A stretch of DNA of 12,680 nt, taken from assembly GCA_025935515.1 (NCBI GenBank), contig JAICVC010000047.1, forward strand, positions 1-12,680, in the 5' to 3' direction. Position numbers and translations under genes: made by a program. Source of the stretch: Sphingomonas sp. (GTDB lineage Bacteria; Pseudomonadota; Alphaproteobacteria; Sphingomonadales; Sphingomonadaceae). The notes under the pieces are model-generated. The model ran no database searches, had not been told where the DNA came from, and was given only the letters and a program-made list of their open reading frames with translations. Positions 1 to 8,807 of this stretch are shown here, in pieces. The stretch's first letter is position 1. Each line of letters begins with the position of its first letter.

Positions 1-549
1 CTCGGCACGTTGTGGAACATGGTCGGCTTCCAGACCAAGCTGAAGCATGGCGAGCAGGTGCGCATCTTCCGCACCATCCCGGGCCTCGAGAATGCCGAGT
101 TCGCGCGTCTTGGCGGGATTCATCGCAACAGCTTCATCAACTCGCCGCGGCTGCTCGACGGCGAGCTGCGGATGAAGTCGAAACCCAACATCCGATTCGC
201 CGGCCAGATCACCGGCTGCGAAGGCTATGTCGAAAGCGCCGCCGTCGGAATCCTCGCCGCCCGCTTCGCCGCCGCTGAGCTGCGCGGCGAGGGCTTGGTC
301 CCGCCACCGCCCGAAACCGCGCTCGGCGCCATCCTCGCCCACATCACGGGAGGGGCCGATGCCGAGACCTTCCAGCCGATGAACGTCAATTTCGGCCTGA
401 TGCCCCCGCTTCCCGGCCGCTGGAAGCGCGCCGACCGCAAGAAAGCCTACACCGACCGCGCGCGGGCAGCGCTGACGGACTGGCTCACCCAAATTCCTCC
501 CCACGAGCCCTCGTGGGGAGGGGAACCAGCGCAGCTGGTGGAGGGGTAA
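1..549 (+). CDS. trmFO: TrmFO, folate/FAD-dependent tRNA (uracil-54-C5)-methyltransferase, C-terminal part (5' end outside window)
   Basis: The reading frame is open from the first base, so the start lies to the left; about 182 codons remain of a family usually 435-470 residues long. TrmFO makes ribothymidine at position 54 of tRNA, using methylenetetrahydrofolate as carbon donor and FADH2 as reductant, in the cytoplasm. Recognisable blocks are NMVGFQTKLKHGEQ, RIFRTIPGLENAEFARLGG, HRNSFINSP, the FAD-domain block FAGQITGCEGYVESAA, and the late motif TFQPMNVNFGLMPPL. The natural C-terminus seems to end around ALTDWLTQ. The last 17 or so residues (IPPHEPSWGGEPAQLVEG) are encoded by a palindromic repeat, so this tail is probably a recent, non-conserved extension. 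The gene converges on the EF-hand gene at 672-1151. Family assignment is secure; the role of the tail is inference. Confidence 0.93.
   Translation, partial: LGTLWNMVGFQTKLKHGEQVRIFRTIPGLENAEFARLGGIHRNSFINSPRLLDGELRMKSKPNIRFAGQITGCEGYVESAAVGILAARFAAAELRGEGLVPPPPETALGAILAHITGGADAETFQPMNVNFGLMPPLPGRWKRADRKKAYTDRARAALTDWLTQIPPHEPSWGGEPAQLVEG
494..547 (+). repeat. REP-like double-hairpin repeat, copy 1, overlapping the trmFO 3' end
   Basis: An 11-bp perfect stem, CCTCCCCACGA at 496-506 pairing with 511-521 across a GCCC loop, is followed by GGGGAA. A second hairpin (ACCAGC at 525-530, GCTGGT at 534-539) comes next, then a GGAGGGG tail. It supplies the last trmFO codons and the stop. A diverged copy lies inverted at 616-669. 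The order hairpin, hairpin, G-rich tail is what one expects of short palindromic intergenic repeats. At the end of a gene it may also act as a transcript-end or RNA-stability structure, although no T-run follows. Confidence 0.75.
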
Positions 550-615
550 TCAGCGTCGGCAGGCGATTAGGACGACTACCGACCGAGCTCCTTCATGACG
601 TCGGCAGTGGCACTG

Positions 616-669
616 TCACTCCGCCATCCTGCGGGATGGTTCCCCTCGCCATCGCGCGATGGGGAGGAA
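616..669 (-). repeat. REP-like double-hairpin repeat, copy 2, inverted relative to copy 1
   Basis: Read on the minus strand it begins TTCCTCCCCATCGC, folds on GCGATGG, continues CGAGGGGAACCATCC, and closes a second hairpin with GGATGG before GGAGTGA. This matches copy 1 (TTCCTCCCC, stem, GGGGAGGGGAACCA, second hairpin, GGAGGGG) with changed stem bases that largely keep the pairing. It ends about two bases from the stop codon of the EF-hand gene. The two copies form an inverted pair in the 122-base gap between convergent genes. I see no other gene in this gap. Confidence 0.7.
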
Positions 670-671
670 CG

Positions 672-1151
672 CTAATCGTCGTTGTTATCCGCTACGGTCG
701 CTGTAGCCGGCTCCGCCCGTCCGCAGCTGCACGCCTTGCGCTTGGGCGGCGGCGGCGCGGTGGCGACGAACTCGGCGGGTGATAGCCAGCCCTTGCGACC
801 GCCGGCCGCATTGAACTTCTCGATCCCCTTCACCGCATATTCCGCGAACGACAGCGCCGCGTTGTGGTCAGCGTCGAGCTTCTCGAAATTCCTCTGCCGC
901 GCAGCCAGATACTCGTCAGCCTGGACCTTCCCGTCCTTGTTCTTGTCGTAGCGGCTGAAACGCTTCTCTTCCCGCGTCTTCGCGCTCGCTTCGGGCGCCT
1001 TGAGCGGTGCGCTCGATCCGAACAGACCCGCAGAACGCGCGGGCGGCGCCTCGGGCAGGTTGGGTCCGCTTTCGGCCCGCGACTGCCAGATCAGGAACGC
1101 GCCGGTCATGAAGAGGAAGCAGGCGGCAACGCCGGCAAAGAAACGCAGCAA
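672..1151 (-). CDS. Membrane-anchored EF-hand calcium-binding protein
   Basis: A 159-residue protein. A hydrophobic N-terminal segment (about residues 4-23) is a signal anchor or signal peptide, so the rest should lie in the periplasm. A linker rich in Pro, Ala and Ser follows. The first EF-hand loop is canonical at 69-80 (DKNKDGKVQADE: Asp, Asn and Asp ligands, Gly6, Glu12). A second loop at 93-104 keeps Asp, Asp, Asn and Glu12 but has Ala for Gly6. A third, degenerate one lies near 114-127. The tail has PPPPKRKACSCG, a CxC pair that could bind metal or form a disulfide. The start is TTG: a strong AAGGAGA Shine-Dalgarno sits six bases upstream of it. It lies 68 bases after the squalene-synthase-like gene on the same strand. 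The calcium-binding role is inferred from family; targets are unknown. Confidence 0.8.
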   Translation of the reverse strand: MLRFFAGVAACFLFMTGAFLIWQSRAESGPNLPEAPPARSAGLFGSSAPLKAPEASAKTREEKRFSRYDKNKDGKVQADEYLAARQRNFEKLDADHNAALSFAEYAVKGIEKFNAAGGRKGWLSPAEFVATAPPPPKRKACSCGRAEPATATVADNNDD

Positions 1152-1157
1152 GGCAAA

Positions 1158-1164
1158 TCTCCTT
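1158..1164 (-). promoter_or_regulatory. Ribosome binding site fixing the TTG start of the EF-hand gene
   Basis: On the minus strand AAGGAGA lies six bases before TTG at 1151-1149. No ATG in this frame precedes the transmembrane segment, so this site decides the start. Confidence 0.75.
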
Positions 1165-1192
1165 CACACGAGGAGATTCGGCACGGCTGCAC

Positions 1193-1207
1193 CCTCCGTT
1201 TCGGAGG
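1193..1207 (-). terminator. Small hairpin between the squalene-synthase-like and EF-hand genes
   Basis: CCTCCG and CGGAGG form a perfect 6-bp stem around a three-base loop, 12 bases after the stop codon of the upstream gene. No T-run follows on either strand, so it is a weak terminator at best. It may instead be an RNA-processing or stability element between two cotranscribed genes. Confidence 0.3.
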
Positions 1208-1219
1208 CGATTCTGTCAA

Positions 1220-1807
1220 CTATGGCTTGGGCAGGCGGCCCGTCAGCCGATGGACGATCAGCGCCGCGGCACGGCTGGGTGTGGCCTGCGGTTCGAACGG
1301 GAGCGGACGCTTGGCGTCGCGCGCTGCAAGCGCGGCGAGAGCCGTGAGCGGGCGCAACCTCTTCGGAAAGGAATGGGTGGTCAGCCCATAGAGTTCGCCC
1401 ATCGGCCGATGCATGGTCATTAGCCCTCGTCGCGCGACGTTCTCGTAGGCATAGACCCGGCCCAAAGCTGCGATCAGCGGATGGGCTGACCCGAGCAGGC
1501 GAGCCGCGAGGCCGAACAACGTGGCCCCACCGGCCGCGATGTCCTCAACGTCGGGCTCTTCCGCGACAAGGGTCGCCCAACCGGCCTCCAGCGCCGCGAG
1601 CTCGACTCCCTTCACGCCGCGCGGAAGGAGCTCGCGCGCAGCGGCCTGCAACCGCGGCTCCGCGGGGATCTTTCCCTCATCCAAGTCCTCGAGCCGGTCC
1701 CGCCACCAAGCGAGCTTGATCGCCGCCAGCGCCGGCTGCGTCGAACGCGCCACGACGTCCGCCATCGCATCTTCGATATCGAGCAGGGCGTCGAAGGCGG
1801 GCCGCAA
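1220..1807 (-). CDS. Squalene/phytoene-synthase-family protein, short and apparently lacking the catalytic Asp motifs
   Basis: This 195-residue protein, counted from TTG 1807, matches the family through ARSTQPALAAIKLAWWRDRLEDLD near residues 21-43 and through a C-terminal region ending ALIVHRLTGRLP. Typical members are about 270-300 residues and carry two Asp-rich motifs binding magnesium diphosphate. Here only a weak DIEDA (10-14) appears and no DxxxD is visible in the second region, so prenyltransferase activity is doubtful. Degenerate relatives include NDUFAF6-type complex I assembly factors; that comparison is inference. The frame continues upstream without an ATG or GTG: residues LRDRDLVRLYWPVE, encoded by 1849-1808, look like genuine family N-terminus. 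An in-frame stop at 1871-1873 limits the extension, so the start may be CTG 1849 or TTG 1807. It follows pdhB directly and is probably cotranscribed with it. Confidence 0.65.
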   Translation of the reverse strand: MRPAFDALLDIEDAMADVVARSTQPALAAIKLAWWRDRLEDLDEGKIPAEPRLQAAARELLPRGVKGVELAALEAGWATLVAEEPDVEDIAAGGATLFGLAARLLGSAHPLIAALGRVYAYENVARRGLMTMHRPMGELYGLTTHSFPKRLRPLTALAALAARDAKRPLPFEPQATPSRAAALIVHRLTGRLPKP

Positions 1808-1850
1808 CTCGACCGGCCAGTATAGCCGGACCAGGTCGCGGTCGCGCAGC

Positions 1851-3322
<1,472 letters not shown>

Positions 3323-3323
<1 letters not shown>

Positions 3324-4375
3324 CAGTAGCTCCCCACCAGGACGTCGGTGTAGAGCTCGGCCGGGGCGGGCTCGGGCGCATCTTCAGCAAACTTCGCAGC
3401 TTCGACGACGATGTCCTTGATTTCCTTGTCGATGCCCTTCAGCTCCTCTTCCTTGACGCCGAGGCTTACGAGCTCGCGTTCCGCGTGACTGATCGGATCG
3501 CGGTGTTCGCGATAGTCCTGAACCTCTTCGCGCGTCCGGTATTTCGCCGGGTCGGACATCGAGTGACCGCGATAGCGATAGGTCAGGAACTCGATCAGGA
3601 TCGGGCCCTTGCCACTGCGGGTCCACTCCAGCGCCACCTCGGCGGCGCCGCGCACCGCAAGCACGTCCATGCCGTCGACCTGGAGGCCGGGGATGCGGTG
3701 AGCCTGGCCGCGGCGATACAGCTCCGGCTCGGCCGACGACCGCTTGATGCTCGTGCCCATCGCATATTGGTTGTTCTCGACCACGTAGATGATCGGCAGG
3801 TCCCACAGCTTGGCCATGTTGAAGGCCTCGTAGACCTGGCCCTGGTTGACCGCGCCGTCGCCCATGTAGGTGAGGCAAACGCCGCCATCTTCCGCATATT
3901 TGTGCTTCAAGGCGAGGCCCGTGCCCAGCGGCACCTGCGCGCCGACGATGCCGTGGCCGCCGTAGAAGCCGTGATCGACGCTGAACATGTGCATCGACCC
4001 GCCCTTGCCCTTGGAGATGCCGGCGGCACGGCCGGTGAGCTCGGCCATGATGACCTTGGGGTCGATGCCGTAGGCGAGCATATGGCCGTGGTCGCGATAG
4101 CCCGTGATGACGCTGTCCTTGCCGACGGTCATCGCCGACTGCAGCCCGACGGCGACGGCTTCCTGGCCGATGTAGAGATGGCAGAAGCCGCCGATCAGGC
4201 CGAGGCCGTAGAGCTGTCCGGCGCGTTCCTCGAACCGCCGGATGAGCAGCATCTCGCGATAGAATTGGAGGAGCTGCTCCTTGTCGGCCTTGTAGCGCTG
4301 CGGCTGCGGCGGACGGTCGATCTTGGGTTCCTGCTGCGCGACGGGAACGGCAGCTTTCTTGGCGGTGCGCGCCAC
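3323..4375 (-). CDS. pdhA: Pyruvate dehydrogenase E1 component, alpha subunit
   Basis: A 350-residue protein from GTG 4375. It binds thiamine diphosphate and, with PdhB, catalyses oxidative decarboxylation of pyruvate. Visible motifs are RRFEERAGQLYGLGLIGGFCHLY, GYRDHGHMLAYG, GKGGSMHMF, the ThDP/Mg signature GDGAVNQG (172-179) running to ENNQYAMGTS (200-209), and the active-site loop YRYRGHSMSDP (266-276). The first serine of that loop corresponds to the phosphorylated serine of mitochondrial E1-alpha; I see no kinase nearby. The open frame extends 20 codons further up to TTG 4435, but those bases overlap a plausible promoter. GTG followed by ARTAKKAA gives the usual short basic N-terminus, so GTG is preferred. 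Its stop overlaps the pdhB ATG. Confidence 0.96.
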
Positions 4376-4406
4376 GGCAATCTCTCTTATGACTGAAGCG
4401 GGCCAG

Positions 4407-4435
4407 CCTATAGGCAGCGGTTGCTCAAGCGGCAA
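4407..4435 (-). promoter_or_regulatory. Candidate housekeeping promoter for pdhA-pdhB
   Basis: On the minus strand TTGCCG (4435-4430) and TATAGG (4412-4407) are separated by 17 bases, each matching four of six consensus positions. Transcription would start near 4400 and leave a leader of about 25 bases before the GTG start of pdhA. High GC makes chance matches less likely but not rare. Confidence 0.4.
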
Positions 4436-4459
4436 TCCTTCGGCCCGGGCCGGGAGCGT

Positions 4460-4771
4460 CTAGTCGAGCGGGATCACCACTTCGTCGGGGCGGACGAGCC
4501 CGAGGTCCTTGCGCACCAGCTCATCGGCCATGTCGGGATCGGCCTTGCGCGGGTCGAGCAATTGCGAACGATGCTTGAGCTGCGCGCGGTCCTTTTCGAT
4601 CTGCGCGAGCTCGGCCTGCCGCTGCTCGAGCGCGCGGTGGTAGCTGCCCCAGGCGAAGATCCCATTGGGGCCGGCGATCGCATGGCCGGCGAAGGTGCCG
4701 ACGACGATCACCGCCAGGGCCGGCATCGCCACCCTGCGGATCAATGCAAAGATACGGTTCGCTCCACCCAT
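4460..4771 (-). CDS. ftsB: Septum formation initiator (FtsB/DivIC-like) divisome protein
   Basis: A 103-residue protein from ATG 4771. A basic, short N-terminus (ANRIFALIRR) precedes one transmembrane helix (about residues 13-32, AMPALAVIVVGTFAGHAIAG). Then come GPNGIFAWGSY and a coiled coil (about 42-70, rich in Glu, Gln, Leu and Lys), and a conserved-looking end with LLDPRKADPDMADELVRKDLG and PDEVVIPL. This is the FtsB layout: single-pass, periplasmic coiled coil, scaffold with FtsL/FtsQ. It lies directly downstream of eno, as ftsB does in enterobacteria, which supports the call. An upstream in-frame TTG at 4810 would add 13 residues without family resemblance. No strong Shine-Dalgarno is visible for either start. 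The family is secure; which divisome protein it replaces is inferred. Confidence 0.85.
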   Translation of the reverse strand: MGGANRIFALIRRVAMPALAVIVVGTFAGHAIAGPNGIFAWGSYHRALEQRQAELAQIEKDRAQLKHRSQLLDPRKADPDMADELVRKDLGLVRPDEVVIPLD

Positions 4772-4855
4772 CCCGACCCAAGAAGAATCACGAAGTCCTT
4801 GGCCATGCAAGCAAAAAGAATGGTTCGGTGGAAAAGGCGGGGATAAAGTTGTGGA

Positions 4856-6145
<1,290 letters not shown>

Positions 6146-6191
6146 GGCTTTCCTTTGTGCGGAGGCGTAACAATATGGCTGTGCGCAAAGC

Positions 6192-6219
6192 CTAATAGGC
6201 CGAGCGTCCGGACGTGCAA
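6192..6219 (-). promoter_or_regulatory. Weak candidate promoter for eno
   Basis: On the minus strand TTGCAC (6219-6214) is followed after 16 bases by TATTAG (6197-6192), which would give a leader of about 40 bases before the eno ATG. The -35 match is only half, so this is tentative. Confidence 0.25.
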
Positions 6220-6237
6220 CTTTCGGCCTGGCGGACC

Positions 6238-6263
6238 GGAACGAAGGCCAGCGGCTCCGGGTT
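6238..6263 (+). promoter_or_regulatory. Candidate EcfG-type general stress promoter of the four-gene operon
   Basis: GGAAC (6238-6242), 17 bases, then GGTT (6260-6263). The alphaproteobacterial general-stress sigma factor EcfG recognises GGAAC-N16/17-CGTT; here only the first base of the -10 element differs. It lies 27 bases before ATG 6291, and AGAGGAGGAG (6273-6282) serves as ribosome binding site, so the leader would be short. Downstream genes are of types often linked to stress. EcfG itself is not in this window. Confidence 0.5.
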
Positions 6264-6290
6264 GAATCGGCAAGAGGAGGAGTACCCGCC

Positions 6291-6800
6291 ATGGCTGATG
6301 ACAAGACTGCGGCACTGCCCGAGGGAACCGACACCGTGATTGCCGGCGCCTCGCAATCGGACGACGGCGACACGCTGACGATGGAGGATACCGCCTTGTC
6401 GACAGATTCCAGCGACCGCGGCCTCGCCAATCGCTTGCGCGAAGGACGCGAGCAACTTTCGAGCCAGGCTGGAGAACGAGCGCGCGGGTTTGTGACCCAA
6501 GGGATGGAGCGCACCGCCGAAGCGCTTGCCAACGTCTCCAAGATGGTCGGCGACACCGCGCCGGGTATCGATGAGCGTCTGGGTGCCGAATATGGCGATT
6601 ATGCCCGTCGCGCCGCGGGCGCGATCGAGAACGTCGCCAACACGATCGCGGAGAAGGACCCCGACGAGCTGATCGAGGACACGCGGAACTTCGTCCGCAA
6701 CAGTCCGGGCATCGCGCTTGCCGGCGCCGCGGTCGTCGGCTTCGTCGTCGCCCGGCTGTTCAAGACCGGCCTCGCCCGCAACGAGGACGACGACGCCTGA
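6291..6800 (+). CDS. Alanine-rich amphipathic-helix protein with C-terminal transmembrane anchor (ElaB/YqjD-like architecture)
   Basis: A 169-residue protein of unknown function. Residues 1-45 are acidic and probably disordered (ALPEGTDT, SQSDDGDTLTMED). Residues 46-135 form long Ala/Glu/Arg helices of the kind seen in LEA-like or apolipoprotein-like proteins. Residues 139-157 (SPGIALAGAAVVGFVVARLF) are one membrane helix, followed by a short charged tail ending EDDDA. This layout, soluble helices then a C-terminal Gly/Ala-rich anchor, resembles ElaB/YqjD proteins that tether ribosomes to the inner membrane in stationary-phase E. coli, but I see no convincing sequence identity. A strong AGAGGAGGAG fixes the ATG. 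First gene of a four-gene coupled operon; its TGA shares a base with the next ATG. Confidence 0.75.
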   Translation: MADDKTAALPEGTDTVIAGASQSDDGDTLTMEDTALSTDSSDRGLANRLREGREQLSSQAGERARGFVTQGMERTAEALANVSKMVGDTAPGIDERLGAEYGDYARRAAGAIENVANTIAEKDPDELIEDTRNFVRNSPGIALAGAAVVGFVVARLFKTGLARNEDDDA

Positions 6801-7144
6801 TGCTGAAGCCGGCCGATCCGCTACCGCAGCCGCCTGAACGCCCAGTCGGTGAGCTCGTCCATGCGCTCATCGAGGAAGGCAAGGCCTATGCGCACGCCGA
6901 AATCGGCCTCTTGAAGGCGATCGCCGCCGCCAAGGGCAAGGCCCTCGCCTTGCCTGCGGGCCTGTTCGCAGCCGCGTTCTTCTGCGCGCTGGCGGCGGTC
7001 ACTGCACTCGCAGTGGGCGTGGTCATTGGGCTCGAACGGTTCATCGGGCCCCTCGCCGCCGGTTTCGTGGGGATGCTGATCTTCGCCGCGATTGCCGGCG
7101 GTCTCAGCTGGTATGGCTACGAACGGCTGAGGCGCGATTTCTGA
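6800..7144 (+). CDS. Phage-holin-family (YqjE-like) two-TM membrane protein
   Basis: A 114-residue protein. An N-terminal cytoplasmic helix (PVGELVHALIEEGKAYAHAEIGLLKA, residues 15-40) precedes two membrane helices at about 50-77 and 84-105, then a basic end YGYERLRRDF. The pattern of an amphipathic helix with AxAEIGLLKA followed by a hydrophobic hairpin is that of the putative actinobacterial holin-X / YqjE superfamily. Despite the name, chromosomal members are not known lysis proteins. ATG overlaps the preceding stop (TGATG), and its own stop overlaps the next ATG the same way, so translation is probably coupled along the operon. It likely forms an inner-membrane unit with its neighbours; that is inference. 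Confidence 0.78.
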   Translation: MLKPADPLPQPPERPVGELVHALIEEGKAYAHAEIGLLKAIAAAKGKALALPAGLFAAAFFCALAAVTALAVGVVIGLERFIGPLAAGFVGMLIFAAIAGGLSWYGYERLRRDF

Positions 7145-7497
7145 TGCCCGATACGCCCGAAATCGCCGCTGCTCGGCTCGAGGTTGATCGCAGCCGCGCC
7201 CGGGTCATGGCGACAGCTCATGAGCTCCAGGACCGGCTGAGCCCGAGGACGATCGCGAAGGGCGCCTGGCAGGGCGCGAAGGAAAAGGGCGCCGACCTCG
7301 CCGAGGACGCGGTCGACGCGGTGCGGGCCCGGCCAATCGCCGCCACCGGCGTCGTTGCCGCAATCACCATGTTCCTCGCCCGCGAACCGCTGATGGACCT
7401 AGCCGGCAAGATTGCGGGAAGCGTCGGCGAAAAGCGGAAAACTCGTAAGGCCGCCAAGGCCAGATCCCGAGAGAGTGCCACGGAGAAAGCTTCATGA
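7144..7497 (+). CDS. DUF3618-domain protein
   Basis: A 117-residue protein. The N-terminal block IAAARLEVDRSRARVMATAHELQDRLSPRTI (residues 7-37) matches the DUF3618 pattern: helix with paired Arg, then an 'L..RLSP' turn. A Lys/Glu/Ala helix follows, one short membrane helix at about 62-80 (RPIAATGVVAAITMFLAREP), and a strongly basic C-terminus (KRKTRKAAKARSR). Function unknown; DUF3618 genes are commonly found beside YqjE-type genes, as here. The basic tail could bind nucleic acid or acidic lipid, which is speculation. Start TGATG with the previous gene; stop in ATGA with the next. Confidence 0.78.
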   Translation: MPDTPEIAAARLEVDRSRARVMATAHELQDRLSPRTIAKGAWQGAKEKGADLAEDAVDAVRARPIAATGVVAAITMFLAREPLMDLAGKIAGSVGEKRKTRKAAKARSRESATEKAS

Positions 7498-7907
7498 TTG
7501 ACCAGGACAACAGCCGTACGAGCGAAGACAATGATACCGGTACCAGTTCACCGCGGCAGCGCGCGATCGAGGCCTACGAAGGCGCGCGCGACCGGGCGAC
7601 GGACACGCTCGGCCAGGCACCGCTGCTGGCGCTTGCCGGCGGGCTTGCCGCAGGCGCGCTGATTGCCGCGCTGCTTCCCCGCACCGACGCGGAAACGCGC
7701 CTCGTTCGCCCGACCGCGCGCCGGGTGAAGGACACTGCCCGCGCGGCGTTCGACGCCGCCCGCGACACCGGCAGTCAGCGTCTCGGCGATCTCGGCATCA
7801 GCCGCGAGAAAGGCGAGGAAACCATCCGCAACCTCTTGAACGGCCTGTCCGATGCGGCGCGGGCGTCCGCGGATGCCGCAGCCCAGGCCGTCCGCAGCAA
7901 GGGCTGA
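7494..7907 (+). CDS. Small one-TM helical protein, last gene of the coupled operon
   Basis: A 137-residue protein not recognised as a named family. Residues 1-25 are polar (DQDNSRTSEDNDTGTSS), 26-40 an Ala/Arg helix, 42-61 a membrane helix rich in Ala, Leu and Gly (PLLALAGGLAAGALIAALLP), and 75-135 a long Ala-rich amphipathic helix (ARRVKDTARAAFDAARDTG, ASADAAAQAV). Composition resembles the first protein of the operon, with the order of anchor and helix reversed, so the two might be distant relatives. ATG 7494 overlaps the preceding stop by four bases, with GGAG nine bases upstream. Part of the same presumed stress/envelope unit. Confidence 0.7.
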   Translation: MIDQDNSRTSEDNDTGTSSPRQRAIEAYEGARDRATDTLGQAPLLALAGGLAAGALIAALLPRTDAETRLVRPTARRVKDTARAAFDAARDTGSQRLGDLGISREKGEETIRNLLNGLSDAARASADAAAQAVRSKG

Positions 7908-7939
7908 CGAAACCGCGCGACTGCGCTAGCGGAGGAGCA

Positions 7940-8182
7940 ATGAGCAAGCTTCACCTCGTCTTCGGCGGTCGCGTCAAGGATCCGCGTGGGCTCGAGTTCG
8001 ACCTCGACACGATCGACCTGGTCGGAATCTACGACAGCTTCGCGGGGGCCGAAGACGCCTGGCGCGGCAAGGCTCAGCGGACCGTTGACGACGCCGAGAT
8101 GAAATATGTCGTCGTCCACCTGCACCGCCTGCTCGAGCCTGAATCGGAGGGAATCACGCGCCCTAAGCTGCCCGCACGCTAG
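7940..8182 (+). CDS. DUF4170-domain protein
   Basis: An 80-residue protein that begins MSKLHLVFGGRVKDP, continues with LVGIYDSFAGAEDAWRGKAQRTVDDAEMKYVVVHLHRLLEP, and ends in a short variable tail. This is the DUF4170 pattern: a small alpha/beta protein widespread in alphaproteobacteria, function unknown. GGAGGAG sits just before the ATG, 32 bases after the four-gene operon, so it may be transcribed from the same promoter. Its stop TAG overlaps the stop of the opposing rhomboid gene within CTAG, so the two transcripts must overlap at their 3' ends. Confidence 0.85.
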   Translation: MSKLHLVFGGRVKDPRGLEFDLDTIDLVGIYDSFAGAEDAWRGKAQRTVDDAEMKYVVVHLHRLLEPESEGITRPKLPAR

Positions 8183-8805
8183 GCGGAGCGGTATTTCCAC
8201 AAGAGCAGCGGCCGTTGCAGCAGCAGGCCCGCCGCAAACCCGCCGACGTGCGCTGGTGTCGCCAGCAGATAGCCCTGGCCGCCGGCAAGCCACGCCATCA
8301 TCATCTGCAGCACGATCCACGCGATCAGCAGCCAGACGACATTGATCCAGCGATTGACCCGCAGGTTGCTGGTGAACGGCCTGGCCCGGCCGAAGCTCAG
8401 CGCGAAGGCGCCCATGACGGCGCTGATCGCGCCGCTGGCGCCGACCATCGGAGTCGCTCCCAACGGATCGAGCGCCCACTGCGCCGCGGCCGCGGCATAC
8501 GCGCCCACCAGGTAGAGCGCCACGACACCGCCGCGCCCGATGACCCGCTCCACCTGCGTCCCGCACCACAGCATGATCAGCAGGTTGAAACCGAGATGCA
8601 CCAGGCCCGAATGGACGAGGGTCGCGGAGAGCGGGGTCAGGAAGGCCGGAACCGCCGGCCACGCCACCGCCTGGGTCATGCGCAGCGGAATGAAGCCCAG
8701 CGCATAAGCCGCCTGTCCCGAATAGCCGGCGAGCGCGGTCAGGATCCACGCCGCCGCGGTCAGCACGACGATGATGTTGGTCGCGGTGCGCTGGAAGCGC
8801 TGCAC
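8179..8805 (-). CDS. Rhomboid-family intramembrane serine protease
   Basis: A 208-residue inner-membrane protein with six or seven hydrophobic helices. The active site is complete: HSGLVHLGFN (65-74) has the spacing of the HxxxxHxxxN oxyanion motif of GlpG, the nucleophile is Ser124 in GASGA, and the base is His186 in AHVGGF. It should cleave membrane proteins within or next to their transmembrane helices; no substrate can be named. The start is GTG, two bases after the greA stop (TGATCGTG), so translation is probably coupled to greA. No transcription terminator lies between it and DUF4170, as their stop codons overlap. Confidence 0.92.
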   Translation of the reverse strand: MQRFQRTATNIIVVLTAAAWILTALAGYSGQAAYALGFIPLRMTQAVAWPAVPAFLTPLSATLVHSGLVHLGFNLLIMLWCGTQVERVIGRGGVVALYLVGAYAAAAAQWALDPLGATPMVGASGAISAVMGAFALSFGRARPFTSNLRVNRWINVVWLLIAWIVLQMMMAWLAGGQGYLLATPAHVGGFAAGLLLQRPLLLWKYRSA

Positions 8806-8807
8806 GA

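Noticed and set aside
3485..4396. 303-codon open frame on the + strand opposite pdhA
   Set aside because: The protein is a low-complexity His/Val/Asp-rich shadow of a secure, conserved gene.
4376..4435. 20-codon N-terminal extension of PdhA from TTG 4435
   Set aside because: The stretch overlaps a likely -35/-10 pair and lacks family resemblance; GTG 4375 gives the usual N-terminus.
6146..6556. 137-codon upstream extension of the enolase reading frame
   Set aside because: It has no enolase similarity, overlaps the divergent gene at 6291-6800, and ATG 6145 has a good ribosome site and gives the normal length.
6800..7144. Phage remnant suggested by the holin-family gene
   Set aside because: No lysin, integrase or structural phage gene is nearby, and chromosomal YqjE-type proteins commonly carry this family name.
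7775..8749. 324-codon minus-strand frame covering the end of the operon, DUF4170 and the rhomboid gene
   Set aside because: It runs out of frame through the rhomboid gene and antisense through two others; the rhomboid frame has full active-site motifs.
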